Assembly (NCBI GenBank): GCA_027624855.1
Contig: JAQBTQ010000006.1
Location: forward strand, 51,656 to 115,655
From: Bacteroidota bacterium
GTDB taxonomy: Bacteria; Bacteroidota; Bacteroidia; Flavobacteriales_D; Sanyastnellaceae
Length of the DNA stretch: 64,000 nt
Direction: 5' to 3'
The notes below the pieces were generated by a model that was given only the letters and a program-made list of their open reading frames with translations, had not been told where the DNA came from and did not search any database. This document shows positions 18,470 through 27,178 of the stretch, piece by piece (the first letter of the stretch is position 1; each line of letters begins with the position of its first letter). The position numbers and the translations under genes are program-made.

Positions 18470-19348
18470 ATGAAGAATTTATTGCACCCCGTCTTCATTT
18501 TCACTTTTGCCTTTGCCTTGATGTGCTTTGGCCATCCAAGTCATGCCCAAAGCCTACTCGATGAATTGGGTCCAGAGGAGCTCGTCATAAGACCCGTCTC
18601 GGCAACCTTCAAAGACACCAAAATCATCAATGTCCAAAGCAATGAAACCCCTGGTGCAAACGTGCTACATTTTGTCATTGCACACCGATTTGGGAAAATC
18701 AGTGACGGCGCCTATGAATTGTGGGGCTTAGACAATGCAGGCATGCGAATGGCCTTGGATTATGGCATCACCGATCGACTCAGTGTTGGAATAGCTCGGA
18801 GCACGTTTCAAAAGACAGTGGATGCCTCTGCAAAATTTCGATTGCTTCAACAGAATTCTGACAACAGCATGCCCGTCAGCGTCACGTTGTACAGCGTCAC
18901 CATGGTAAATGGACTGAAATGGGCAGATCCAACCCGGGAAAACTTTTTCACTTCTCGTATGAGCTATACCCATCAAGCCATCGTCGCAAAAAAATGGGAT
19001 TCAAAATTGTCTTTGGCTCTCATCCCTTCGTTGACCCATCGGAATTTGGTCGAAAGCCTTTCAGACTCTCATGACCAGTGGACCATTGGGGCAGGCGGTC
19101 GATACAAATTGACTTCCAGGACGAGCGTGAATGCGGAATACCACTATGCTATTGCTGGATTGCCCACTGAACACGTAAACAGTTTGTCAATTGGCATGGA
19201 TATTGAAACTGGTGGGCACGTATTCCAATTGCATCTCACCAACGCACAAGGCATGTTCGAACGAGCCTTTCTCACAGAAACAGGAGGTCGTTGGAGGGAC
19301 GGGGAAATCTATTTTGGCTTTAATTTGTCCCGCGTTTTTGATTTATAA
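18470..19348 (+). CDS. DUF5777 beta-barrel protein
   Basis: 292 residues with a signal peptide (GHPSHAQSL). Conserved DUF5777 features follow: TFKDTKIINVQSNETPGANVLHFVIAHRFG, DNAGMRMALDYGITDRLSVGIARS and alternating hydrophobic strands to the C-terminus (IYFGFNLSRVFDL, ending in a hydrophobic strand typical of outer membrane barrels). The family's function is unknown; in my knowledge it often accompanies cytochrome and YceI genes, as here. Confidence 0.75.
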   Translation: MKNLLHPVFIFTFAFALMCFGHPSHAQSLLDELGPEELVIRPVSATFKDTKIINVQSNETPGANVLHFVIAHRFGKISDGAYELWGLDNAGMRMALDYGITDRLSVGIARSTFQKTVDASAKFRLLQQNSDNSMPVSVTLYSVTMVNGLKWADPTRENFFTSRMSYTHQAIVAKKWDSKLSLALIPSLTHRNLVESLSDSHDQWTIGAGGRYKLTSRTSVNAEYHYAIAGLPTEHVNSLSIGMDIETGGHVFQLHLTNAQGMFERAFLTETGGRWRDGEIYFGFNLSRVFDL

Positions 19349-19360
19349 CAATACAATATC

Positions 19361-20143
19361 ATGAAGTATTCCATTTCAATCCTGATCATTCTTTTTGGTA
19401 TGACCCTGAATTTTGCAGTTGCATCAGTAGAATCAGTGAGCTATTGCGACACCACAGCAACCACAGAATCCAAGGAGAAAAGTGTTGGAAATTGGAGAGG
19501 CTTTTCTGGCAGCGTGGTTTCTATGGCTCAGTTTCAGGGAAATTTAGATGATTACAACGCGAATTGGGGCGCTCGGCCCGGCTTGGGCTTGATCACAGAT
19601 GATGTCTCACAGTCTTGGAGATTAGAGTTTAACCCCCTAGAAAAACGCCAGCGAATTTTAGGTGAATTTTTAGGGATTACCACGGGGTTGGGAGTGGATT
19701 GGTGGCGCGTTGGAATCGATCCAGAGCACCGATTGGATTACGATGAAGTCAATCAAATCGTTGTTGCGGAAATTTTAAATCCTGACAGTGTCAATGTCAC
19801 CAAAAATCAAATCGACGCCATTTATTTGCGCGTGCCATTCTTGGCTTCTTTGCACACCTACCGCGCAGGAAAAAGTGGCTTTCATATTGAAGCTGGACTT
19901 GTTGCAGGCTACCTGTTGCATAGCAATTACCAGTATGAGCGTCAATCTGGCTTCACGACATTGACCACATCAGAAGAATTCGTCATCAATCCCTTGCAGT
20001 TGAATGGACGCGCTTCCATTGGAATTGGTAAAATCAGTTTGCTCGGTGAAGCCTCACTTTTGCCATTCTTTGATGAAAATCCCCAGGATTCTCCCAATAT
20101 GCATAGTTTTTCAATCGGGGTACAGTTCCGATTCAGTGATTGA
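19361..20143 (+). CDS. Outer membrane beta-barrel protein, unknown function
   Basis: 260 residues with a signal peptide (LNFAVASVESV). The mature part alternates polar and hydrophobic residues (RQRILGEFLGITTGLGVDWWRVGI, FHIEAGLVAGYLLHSNYQYE) and ends SIGVQFRFSD, with a barrel-type strand. It resembles outer membrane beta-barrel (OMP_b-brl) proteins. Last gene of the five-gene exported cluster; 12 bases follow the DUF5777 gene. Confidence 0.65.
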   Translation: MKYSISILIILFGMTLNFAVASVESVSYCDTTATTESKEKSVGNWRGFSGSVVSMAQFQGNLDDYNANWGARPGLGLITDDVSQSWRLEFNPLEKRQRILGEFLGITTGLGVDWWRVGIDPEHRLDYDEVNQIVVAEILNPDSVNVTKNQIDAIYLRVPFLASLHTYRAGKSGFHIEAGLVAGYLLHSNYQYERQSGFTTLTTSEEFVINPLQLNGRASIGIGKISLLGEASLLPFFDENPQDSPNMHSFSIGVQFRFSD

Positions 20144-20200
20144 TTCATGCATTCAAAATGCTCCATCTGAACTTCATGGCGCAGAAGTTGTTCAGGTGGA

Positions 20201-20755
20201 ATGCCTTCTACCCTCTTCATTATCGGTAATCCAGAGCCGCAGCAATCGCACTTTGCTCAATATTTGATTCAATCGATTGAAGACAAAGGACATGATTGCT
20301 TGATTTTGAAGGATGCGGCTAATGATTCAATGCACTTTTCAGAGACTTCATTGAATCGCATGCGGCAACTTATGGAAAGCGCTCAGTCCATTGTATTGCA
20401 TGTGCCCGTTTATTGGTATGCTGCTCCTGCCCTTGTGAAATCTTGGATGGATCAAATATTATCTCCGGGCTGGGCTTTTCCATCGTCGAAATCGGCGATT
20501 GCAGGCAAACCCATTGCCCTGAGTCTCACCACCGGATCTGCAGTGGAGAGTTATCAATCCGGCGCCAGCAACCAAGCCAATCTCGAGGATTATTTCCTCC
20601 CATATCGAAGATCGTTTGAATACTGCGGGATGGCATGGAGAGGACTTATTGGAAAACAATTCCCAAGCCAAGACATAGTGAAAGAAACTGAACTTAAAGC
20701 CCGCGTAGAAGCGCACACGGAGGCATTGCTGAGATTGGTTAACGAACCAGCGTAA
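20201..20755 (+). CDS. Flavodoxin-fold NAD(P)H oxidoreductase
   Basis: 184 residues of the flavodoxin-2 (quinone reductase / KefF / MdaB) type: STLFIIGNPEPQQSHFAQYLIQS at the FMN-phosphate site, VLHVPVYWYAAPALVKSWMDQIL as the diagnostic central block and LSLTTGSAVESYQ later. Likely an FMN-dependent two-electron reductase of quinones or similar. It overlaps the convergent T9SS gene by 17 bases. Confidence 0.85.
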   Translation: MPSTLFIIGNPEPQQSHFAQYLIQSIEDKGHDCLILKDAANDSMHFSETSLNRMRQLMESAQSIVLHVPVYWYAAPALVKSWMDQILSPGWAFPSSKSAIAGKPIALSLTTGSAVESYQSGASNQANLEDYFLPYRRSFEYCGMAWRGLIGKQFPSQDIVKETELKARVEAHTEALLRLVNEPA

Positions 20756-23700
20756 ACGACCCCGTCAAATCCTCTTTTCCTGGAATCGTGAGAACGTAAT
20801 AGTACGTTCCTTCAGGCACGTCCGTCGCCGCCCAATTATTACCGTAGTCGAGCTTTTGGTAAACCAAATTTCCCCAACGATCATAAACGGAAAGCCGGTT
20901 TCCTGGAAAGCTTGTCAAGTACTTGAATTCGAGTGCTTCGTTCATCAAGTCGCCATTGGGCGAGAACACATTGACGGTCTCGACGTCACAACCCACCACA
21001 TCGAGCACCACCGTTTGTGCATCACCGCACAACCCTTCAATGGTATGCGTAATCTCGAGTAGTCCCACTCCTGCCTGCATCAAATCAATGGTTCCTGTCT
21101 CAGAAAGGCACCCATCGCAGTTGGCAGTCCACACCCCTCCAGGCCAAGCCACCCCGGGCTGCAATCCTTCCAATGCCAAGCACACCCAATCCGGTAAATT
21201 CACCGTTGCGTCCGCCTGAGGCACAACAACAACGCTGATCTCATCATCGTCAGTGCAAACATCATCTATGAAGTAACCTACCGTGTATTCACCCGCACCA
21301 ATCGAAGGATCAAAATATGCTTGACCAGCCCCATCGATTATGATGCAGTCATCGCAATCAGAAGACCAACCTGACTGAGCTCCGGAAGCGGCATTTAACT
21401 CGACCAAATCTCCTGTTTCACACAAATCCGGGAGCGGCTCGATGGTTGCATCCACTGGAGGCGCAACTTCAATTGATCCCTCAAAACCTTGGCTGCAAGG
21501 ATGATCAAATTCAAATGAAACATCAATGGTATTCAGTTGATTCGCAGAAAATGCCCCAGTGCTCGAATTGGTAATACAGCCCGGACAAGTAGAGGAACTC
21601 CAATCACCCGTTGCCCCTGCGGTGTATTCGGATGGAATGTCTGAATCAAATGTGTAATTGAGATTGGTCGTTTCTCCCAAACAAAGTGGAGGGATTTCAT
21701 CAAATGTCGCCTCCAACACGGGGCGAATATCCACTGTCCATGACGCCGTATCTGCGCAAGCCCCATTGACGATTTCATACTGCACAGGCAACAAACCAAT
21801 TGGCGCCGAACCCACATTGAGTAAACCCGACTCGGACAAACAGTCTGCGCAAGGCGCCGACCAAGTTCCACCGCTGACATTGACATTCAGTTGAAAATCG
21901 GCTGCTGTTTCGCACAAACTTCCAGGCACGTTGGATGCGCCAATGGCCACACTTTCATTCACGGCGATTTGAACTTCATCACCCACAGGGCAGTAAGAGT
22001 CGGGCGTAAAGATGACCGTCCAGGTATTGCCGGGCATTCCTGCGGCATTGAACACGCCTGTAATTGAATCGATGCAGCCAACACAATCTGAACTCCAATA
22101 TCCCGGAACATCGGCTACGAAAACGGCAGAATCGTCCTCACACAACAAAGCAGGCCCCGTAATCGATCCCTCCAACAAGGGCGAAACCCCTACCTCAATA
22201 GAAGAAGTGCCAGGGCAAACCCCCAACGTAGTGAAAGTCACTGTGTTGAGTCCTTCATCTGCTTGATCAGCAAAAAAGACTCCGGTATTGGAAATGATAC
22301 AATCGCCGCAACTCGCTGACCATGAGCCAAATGGAGGTGTTGCGTTAAAGTCAAACACTTCATCATCGCACAATGCTTCTGACGAAGCCGTGAACTGTGG
22401 TGTCGGTGTGGTACTGATGAAGATTTCTAAATTTTCGACATCAGCAAAACATGATCCGTCCAAAACATGGGTAACTGGCAGCCAACCTCCTCCAGCAATC
22501 CCAGGATCGATGGTCAACGTCTCTTCATCAAAGCATCCATCACAATCCACGGTCCATTGACCGGAACCTTCATTGGGCACCAAAACAAATGGGTCACCTC
22601 CGCTGCAAATTGGCGACGGATAAGTAAAACCTGCATCGACATCGCTGACCGCTACAATTTCTAAATCATCCGATACGACCTGGATGTAGTCGTCTTCTGT
22701 TGGCTCTGGACCGTCATAATCATCAATGCAAAAACTCTCCGTGCCAGCGCTTCCATTGTCCAAGGTATACGTGCCGATTACCTCTCCATCGGGGTTGGTG
22801 ATGGTAAGTTCTGCGGTATTCCACCCATTGTTGCCCGAATCATACATTTCAAGCGTGTAACAACCGTTGGGCAGGCATACATCTCCTGCAAAAGGCGCAT
22901 CGTCTGCGAGCAACACAGCTCCGTTCTCAGAGATGATTGCCCAATCAATTTGATTGTTTGCCGTAACCGAACCCGCTGACGAGACATTCACGTCAAACGG
23001 AGTACAAAATTCATCAGGCGGCAATTGTGCAAACCAACCCGTGACGGTCGTCGACTGGGTTGTGCAAAAATCCAACGTGTCACCGATACCGAGGTAGGTG
23101 TCTCCTTCATACCACATGGTCGTTCCTTCTACCACTTCGCTCGAAGCAAATCGCCATGCTTTGTTCGTTGCGCTCCAGTTTCCAGTATTGTAGCCTGTTG
23201 GAGAAAGCCCGACATTGCCTGCTGCATTCATGATGCCTACAACGGCATTGCCCCAACTGCAAGTCGGACGGTTGCCCAAGTAAATTTCAATGACATTCGT
23301 TCCTTCATAAAGCACCACCTCTCCACTCACTTGGTTACTCGTGCAGCTAAATTGGCAAATGGCATTCCAGCTGACCACAAATTCACGGCAAGGTGCTGAC
23401 CCGTAAGTTGCATAACGGACATTCCCACAAGTTGAGGGATTCAAGTCACTGTAAATTCCCATGACACTGTTGTTCGGCAGATTGGGATTTGGGTTGGTGC
23501 CATTCGGATTATACCCTGCAGTTTCTGAAAGGTCAAAAGAGAACCAACCGTTACTCGAGATGCGGCATTGATTATAGTCCTGACCATAAAAATTGAACAT
23601 AAACCCAAGTGGAATGATGGAACTGTACACATCATCACCCGTATTGATGGCGACATTCCCTTGGTTAAATGGATACGGTAGTTCATAATCGATTTCTTCC

Positions 23701-23924
23701 ACCTCATAATCCGAACCGCCCACGGCGACATTTGCTATGCTAGGTGAAAAGAGGGTGATGCAGGAATCTTGGCAGGTGATTTCAACATCTTCACCAATGT
23801 CGAATGCTCCGAACGAAGCACATTGACTCCAGCCAGCCGCGCTTGCCAGCATTGTAAACAGGATTGCGATCATTGACCGGAAAGCCCATTGAATTCTCGA
23901 ATCCATAATTGTACTTGACTTCAT
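20739..23924 (-). CDS. Large cell-surface protein with CxxC Ig-like repeats and T9SS type B sorting domain
   Basis: About 1061 residues from MKSSTIMDS (23924). A signal peptide (ILFTMLASAAGWSQ) precedes a beta-sandwich-like region (about 40-280), a second module CLPNGCYTLEMYDSGNNGWN (about 355-405), then seven repeats of roughly 80 residues (about 430-980), each with Trp-[ST]-x2/3-Cys-x2-Cys. The C-terminus is a gliding-motility/T9SS type B signal (NVFSPNGDLMNEAL, NRLSVYDRWGNLVYQK, GTYYYVLTI). It should be secreted by T9SS and attached to or released from the surface; adhesion is the usual guess. It overlaps the flavodoxin-fold gene tail-to-tail by 17 bases. Confidence 0.88.
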   Translation of the reverse strand: MKSSTIMDSRIQWAFRSMIAILFTMLASAAGWSQCASFGAFDIGEDVEITCQDSCITLFSPSIANVAVGGSDYEVEEIDYELPYPFNQGNVAINTGDDVYSSIIPLGFMFNFYGQDYNQCRISSNGWFSFDLSETAGYNPNGTNPNPNLPNNSVMGIYSDLNPSTCGNVRYATYGSAPCREFVVSWNAICQFSCTSNQVSGEVVLYEGTNVIEIYLGNRPTCSWGNAVVGIMNAAGNVGLSPTGYNTGNWSATNKAWRFASSEVVEGTTMWYEGDTYLGIGDTLDFCTTQSTTVTGWFAQLPPDEFCTPFDVNVSSAGSVTANNQIDWAIISENGAVLLADDAPFAGDVCLPNGCYTLEMYDSGNNGWNTAELTITNPDGEVIGTYTLDNGSAGTESFCIDDYDGPEPTEDDYIQVVSDDLEIVAVSDVDAGFTYPSPICSGGDPFVLVPNEGSGQWTVDCDGCFDEETLTIDPGIAGGGWLPVTHVLDGSCFADVENLEIFISTTPTPQFTASSEALCDDEVFDFNATPPFGSWSASCGDCIISNTGVFFADQADEGLNTVTFTTLGVCPGTSSIEVGVSPLLEGSITGPALLCEDDSAVFVADVPGYWSSDCVGCIDSITGVFNAAGMPGNTWTVIFTPDSYCPVGDEVQIAVNESVAIGASNVPGSLCETAADFQLNVNVSGGTWSAPCADCLSESGLLNVGSAPIGLLPVQYEIVNGACADTASWTVDIRPVLEATFDEIPPLCLGETTNLNYTFDSDIPSEYTAGATGDWSSSTCPGCITNSSTGAFSANQLNTIDVSFEFDHPCSQGFEGSIEVAPPVDATIEPLPDLCETGDLVELNAASGAQSGWSSDCDDCIIIDGAGQAYFDPSIGAGEYTVGYFIDDVCTDDDEISVVVVPQADATVNLPDWVCLALEGLQPGVAWPGGVWTANCDGCLSETGTIDLMQAGVGLLEITHTIEGLCGDAQTVVLDVVGCDVETVNVFSPNGDLMNEALEFKYLTSFPGNRLSVYDRWGNLVYQKLDYGNNWAATDVPEGTYYYVLTIPGKEDLTGSFTLVR
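21080..22620 (-). repeat. Seven protein-level repeats with a WxxxCxxC core
   Basis: Repeat cores in order from the N-terminal side: WTVDCDGCFDEETLTIDPG, WSASCGDCIISNTGVF, WSSDCVGCIDSITGVF, WSAPCADCLSESGLLN, WSSSTCPGCITNSSTGAF, WSSDCDDCIIIDGAG, WTANCDGCLSETGTIDL. They recur about every 80 residues and are diverged at the DNA level, so this is an old protein repeat rather than a recent tandem duplication. Confidence 0.8.
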
Positions 23925-23976
23925 GAACATTGTTTCCCTTCCTTAGAACAAAAGTGAGCTTAAGATAGTTGCTCAA

Positions 23977-24594
23977 ATGAATAAGAATGAAATAAATATG
24001 CGTTTCGATTTTAATTGGATCATTATCTCAGTCATTTTTGTCTCTTTGGGCCTCGGTTTGACCGCCTGGAAACTCTACAAAAGTTCAACCTTCTACCCTC
24101 CGACTAAATCCATGGAAGACTTTTACGAACTAACTGCGCAAACCCTTGAAGGCGCACCTTACGACTTTGATCAATTGAAAGGAAAACGTGTGTTGATTGT
24201 CAACACCGCTTCCAAATGTGGATTTACCCCTCAATACAAGGATTTGGAGGCATTGAACCAGCAGTATGGCGGAGATAAGTTTGTAATTCTGGGGTTTCCC
24301 TGCAATGAATTTGGCCGTCAAGAACCTGGATCGGCTGATGAAATCGCTGGTTTCTGCGATAAAAACTATGGTGTCTCCTTTCAAATGATGGAAAAAGTTA
24401 GCGTTAATGGCAGCGAAGGCCATCCCGTCTATCAGTGGTTGTGTTTGAAAGAGAAGAATGGAGTGAGCGACCACAAAGTGGCCTGGAATTTCCACAAATT
24501 TTTAGTGGATGAAGAAGGCCAGCTCGTCGCCTCCTTGCGATCGGGCGCCAACCCCCTCGACGAGGAGGTCGTCAACTTTGCTGCTGGAAAATAA
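23977..24594 (+). CDS. Glutathione peroxidase-type thiol peroxidase, membrane anchored
   Basis: 205 residues. An N-terminal hydrophobic helix (IIISVIFVSLGLGLTAW, about 15-31) probably anchors it in the inner membrane facing the periplasm. The GPx domain has the peroxidatic C81 in NTASKCGFTPQY, the second-cysteine block GFPCNEFGRQEPG with the catalytic Gln, and VAWNFHKFLV with the Trp and Asn. Cys in place of selenocysteine is the norm for bacteria, where reductant is usually thioredoxin rather than glutathione. An in-frame ATG at 23998 is a possible alternative start. Confidence 0.92.
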   Translation: MNKNEINMRFDFNWIIISVIFVSLGLGLTAWKLYKSSTFYPPTKSMEDFYELTAQTLEGAPYDFDQLKGKRVLIVNTASKCGFTPQYKDLEALNQQYGGDKFVILGFPCNEFGRQEPGSADEIAGFCDKNYGVSFQMMEKVSVNGSEGHPVYQWLCLKEKNGVSDHKVAWNFHKFLVDEEGQLVASLRSGANPLDEEVVNFAAGK

Positions 24595-24619
24595 AAGTCT
24601 AAGTCTGTCCGTCATGCGC

Positions 24620-24627
24620 TAATTTCG
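24620..24627 (+). promoter_or_regulatory. -7-like box 4 bases upstream of the M14 peptidase start
   Basis: TAATTTCG (one mismatch to TAnnTTTG) ends 4 bases before the ATG at 24632 with no ribosome site between. This suggests a leaderless transcript, a pattern repeated at several genes here. Confidence 0.4.
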
Positions 24628-24631
24628 GAGC

Positions 24632-27178
24632 ATGGCAAAGCAAGCGAACGAATCAAGGCTGCTCATTGGCTGCCTCATCCTTTTAAGTCTGAACACTGCG
24701 GGCGTCTCAGCACAACAAGAACTCCCCACTCCGAGTGAATTCTTGGGTTTTGAGCTCGGTTCCCGATTTAGCTTACATCACCAAGTAGACGACTACGTCG
24801 AATATTTGGCGTCGGAATCGGAAAGTCAAGGAAACTCAGGAATCATTTCCATGGCTTATGGCCAAACAGAAGAAGGCCGACCGCTGAAAACGCTCGTCTT
24901 TACGCATCCGGAACTCAGTAATCAACTCGAGGACATTCGACTTCAACACCTCGATCGAATGAATGGTGGCGCTGGGAATGCGTCCTTCGATGAAATCGCC
25001 ATCGTTTGGCTCTCCTACAACGTCCACGGGAATGAAGCCGTGTGCACGGAAGCTGCATTGGAGGTCATGCACGAATTGGCAGAACGATGCATGCGTGGAG
25101 ATGAAATGATGAAAAAATTGGTGGTGATCGTCGATCCATGCCTCAATCCAGATGGCCATGATCGCTATGCATTTTGGTTCAATCAGTACGCTAGTCTCGA
25201 GCCCAATGGGCACCCGGATGCCATAGAACACGATGAACCATGGCCAGGAGGTCGTCCCAATCATTATCTGTTCGATTTGAACCGAGATTGGGCATGGCAA
25301 ACCCAAATTGAGAGTCGAGCGCGATCTGCGCATTATCACCAGTGGATGCCCCATGTCCATTGTGACTACCACGAGATGGGATACAATTCCCCCTACTATT
25401 TTGCCCCAGCAGCTGAACCTTACCACGAAGCCATCACGGATTGGCAGCGAGAATTTCAAAATGAAATCGGCGACGCCGCCGCTGCAGCGTTTGACGATCG
25501 AGGGGAACTTTACTTCACGCGGGAATCCTTCGATTTGCTTTACCCGAGCTATGGGGACACCTATCCCATATACAATGGTGCCATCGGGATGACCTACGAG
25601 CAAGGAGGAAGCGGCAGTGCAGGTGTGCTGATCCAACGAAACGATGGAACCCAACTGAGCCTGCGAAATCGCATTGACAACCATGTCGTTTCCAGTATAT
25701 CCGCAGTGGAAACCAGCGCTCGACTTTCGAGTCGATTGGTCAACGAATTCGCTGAATTCCATGAGGCGAACCGGACCAAACCATCCGGACGGTTTGGTGG
25801 GTATTTGATTCCGGTAAACAAATCAAATGCTGCGCGGGTAGATCGCCTCGTGACCTTTTTGAATCGGCATCAAATTGAATGCGAAAAAGTCACCGCCCAA
25901 AAATCAACGAGTGGCTGGGCTTATGGATTGAATCAAAATCAATCTGTGAATGCGAAGCCGGGGGATTTATTCATCAGCAGTTACCAAACCCATTCCCGCA
26001 TCCTCGATGTGCTGTTTGATCCAGATCCTGTGTTGACTGATTCGGCGACCTATGATATCACTACTTGGAGTGTGCCATACGCCTATGGATTGACTGCGTA
26101 TGGGCTGAGTAAACCCGTCGGCGGGTCTCCCTGGAAAATCGAATCAACATCGCAACCTTTTGTTCCGAATGCTGATTCCTTTGGATTTGCCATAGCTCCT
26201 GATCAGGAGTATTATTCGGCCTTTTTGGCCGCATGTTTAAAGGAGGGATTGCGGTTTCGAACCAATTCCAAAGCCATCGTCCACAAGACCCAGAGCTTTG
26301 CACCCGGAACGCTGTTTTTGTTAAAAGGCGATCAAAAGGAAGAGGTGAATTGGCAGGAGCAGTTCACTGAAAAAGTAGCCGCCTTTGACGTTCAGGTTGA
26401 GGAAGTGCTCGGTGGTCATGCCGTATCAGGCCCCGACATGGGATCGGATGATGTATGGTTGGTTGAAGCGCCAAAAGTGGCCATGGTCATGGGCGAACAA
26501 ATTTCAAGTTTGGGTGCGGGCGAGGTTTGGTGGCATTTTGAGCATGAATTGAACTACCCCATCACTCGTCTTGCAGGAACTTCGACTGATCCCTCAGATT
26601 GGGACGAATGGGACGTGGTGATTTTGCCCTCGGGTTGGTACCGGTTCATGGATTCAGACTGGAAATCTTCTCTGTCCTCATGGCTTCGTGGCGGTGGACG
26701 CGTAATTGCGATCGCTGGAGCACTCAATTCGTTTGCGAATGATTCAGACTGGGGGCTCGATCGTCTGAATTCCACCTCCAATGATGAAAATGACGACGAT
26801 GCGTCCTATGCGAATCGCAATAGCCAATATGCTTCCACCATTGGGGATGGTTCAATCTATGCCGTTGATTTGGACCTGAGTCATCCGTTGGCTTGGGGAT
26901 ACCCAGAACAACCCTACTATTCACTTCGCTCTTCAGGGGCGCAATTCGCGCCACTCAACTCAGGTTGGTCCGTTGGGCGCTTTTCAAATTCGAATCGACC
27001 CGTCAGCGGATTCGTCGGTAGCCGAGCCAATCAAGAAATCGCAGGAAGTTTGGCCTTTGGGACCCACTCGGTAGGCCGGGGAGAGATGATTTATTTCGTC
27101 GACAATCCCCTATTCAGGGGTTTTTGGGAAAATGGCAAGCGCTTGATTGACAACGCCGTCTTCATGCCGATGGATTAA
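24632..27178 (+). CDS. M14-family zinc carboxypeptidase, exported
   Basis: 848 residues with an N-terminal signal (LILLSLNTAGVSAQQ). The M14 domain (about 45-360) holds the zinc ligands H132 and E135 in NVHGNEAVC and H247 in DYHEMG, with DPCLNPDGHDRY and NRDWAW as substrate-binding blocks and TYEQGG near its end, containing the probable catalytic Glu. The rest (about 380-848) includes a class I amidotransferase-like fold segment (VVILPSGWYRFMD, WLRGGGRVIAIAG). Bacteroidota carry many such secreted large M14 peptidases, probably for protein nutrition. The stop overlaps the convergent WYL gene by 4 bases. Confidence 0.88.
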   Translation: MAKQANESRLLIGCLILLSLNTAGVSAQQELPTPSEFLGFELGSRFSLHHQVDDYVEYLASESESQGNSGIISMAYGQTEEGRPLKTLVFTHPELSNQLEDIRLQHLDRMNGGAGNASFDEIAIVWLSYNVHGNEAVCTEAALEVMHELAERCMRGDEMMKKLVVIVDPCLNPDGHDRYAFWFNQYASLEPNGHPDAIEHDEPWPGGRPNHYLFDLNRDWAWQTQIESRARSAHYHQWMPHVHCDYHEMGYNSPYYFAPAAEPYHEAITDWQREFQNEIGDAAAAAFDDRGELYFTRESFDLLYPSYGDTYPIYNGAIGMTYEQGGSGSAGVLIQRNDGTQLSLRNRIDNHVVSSISAVETSARLSSRLVNEFAEFHEANRTKPSGRFGGYLIPVNKSNAARVDRLVTFLNRHQIECEKVTAQKSTSGWAYGLNQNQSVNAKPGDLFISSYQTHSRILDVLFDPDPVLTDSATYDITTWSVPYAYGLTAYGLSKPVGGSPWKIESTSQPFVPNADSFGFAIAPDQEYYSAFLAACLKEGLRFRTNSKAIVHKTQSFAPGTLFLLKGDQKEEVNWQEQFTEKVAAFDVQVEEVLGGHAVSGPDMGSDDVWLVEAPKVAMVMGEQISSLGAGEVWWHFEHELNYPITRLAGTSTDPSDWDEWDVVILPSGWYRFMDSDWKSSLSSWLRGGGRVIAIAGALNSFANDSDWGLDRLNSTSNDENDDDASYANRNSQYASTIGDGSIYAVDLDLSHPLAWGYPEQPYYSLRSSGAQFAPLNSGWSVGRFSNSNRPVSGFVGSRANQEIAGSLAFGTHSVGRGEMIYFVDNPLFRGFWENGKRLIDNAVFMPMD

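Noticed and set aside
24836..25762. 308-residue open frame on the minus strand
   Set aside because: Antisense to the M14 peptidase zinc-site region; composition and lack of motifs mark it as a shadow.
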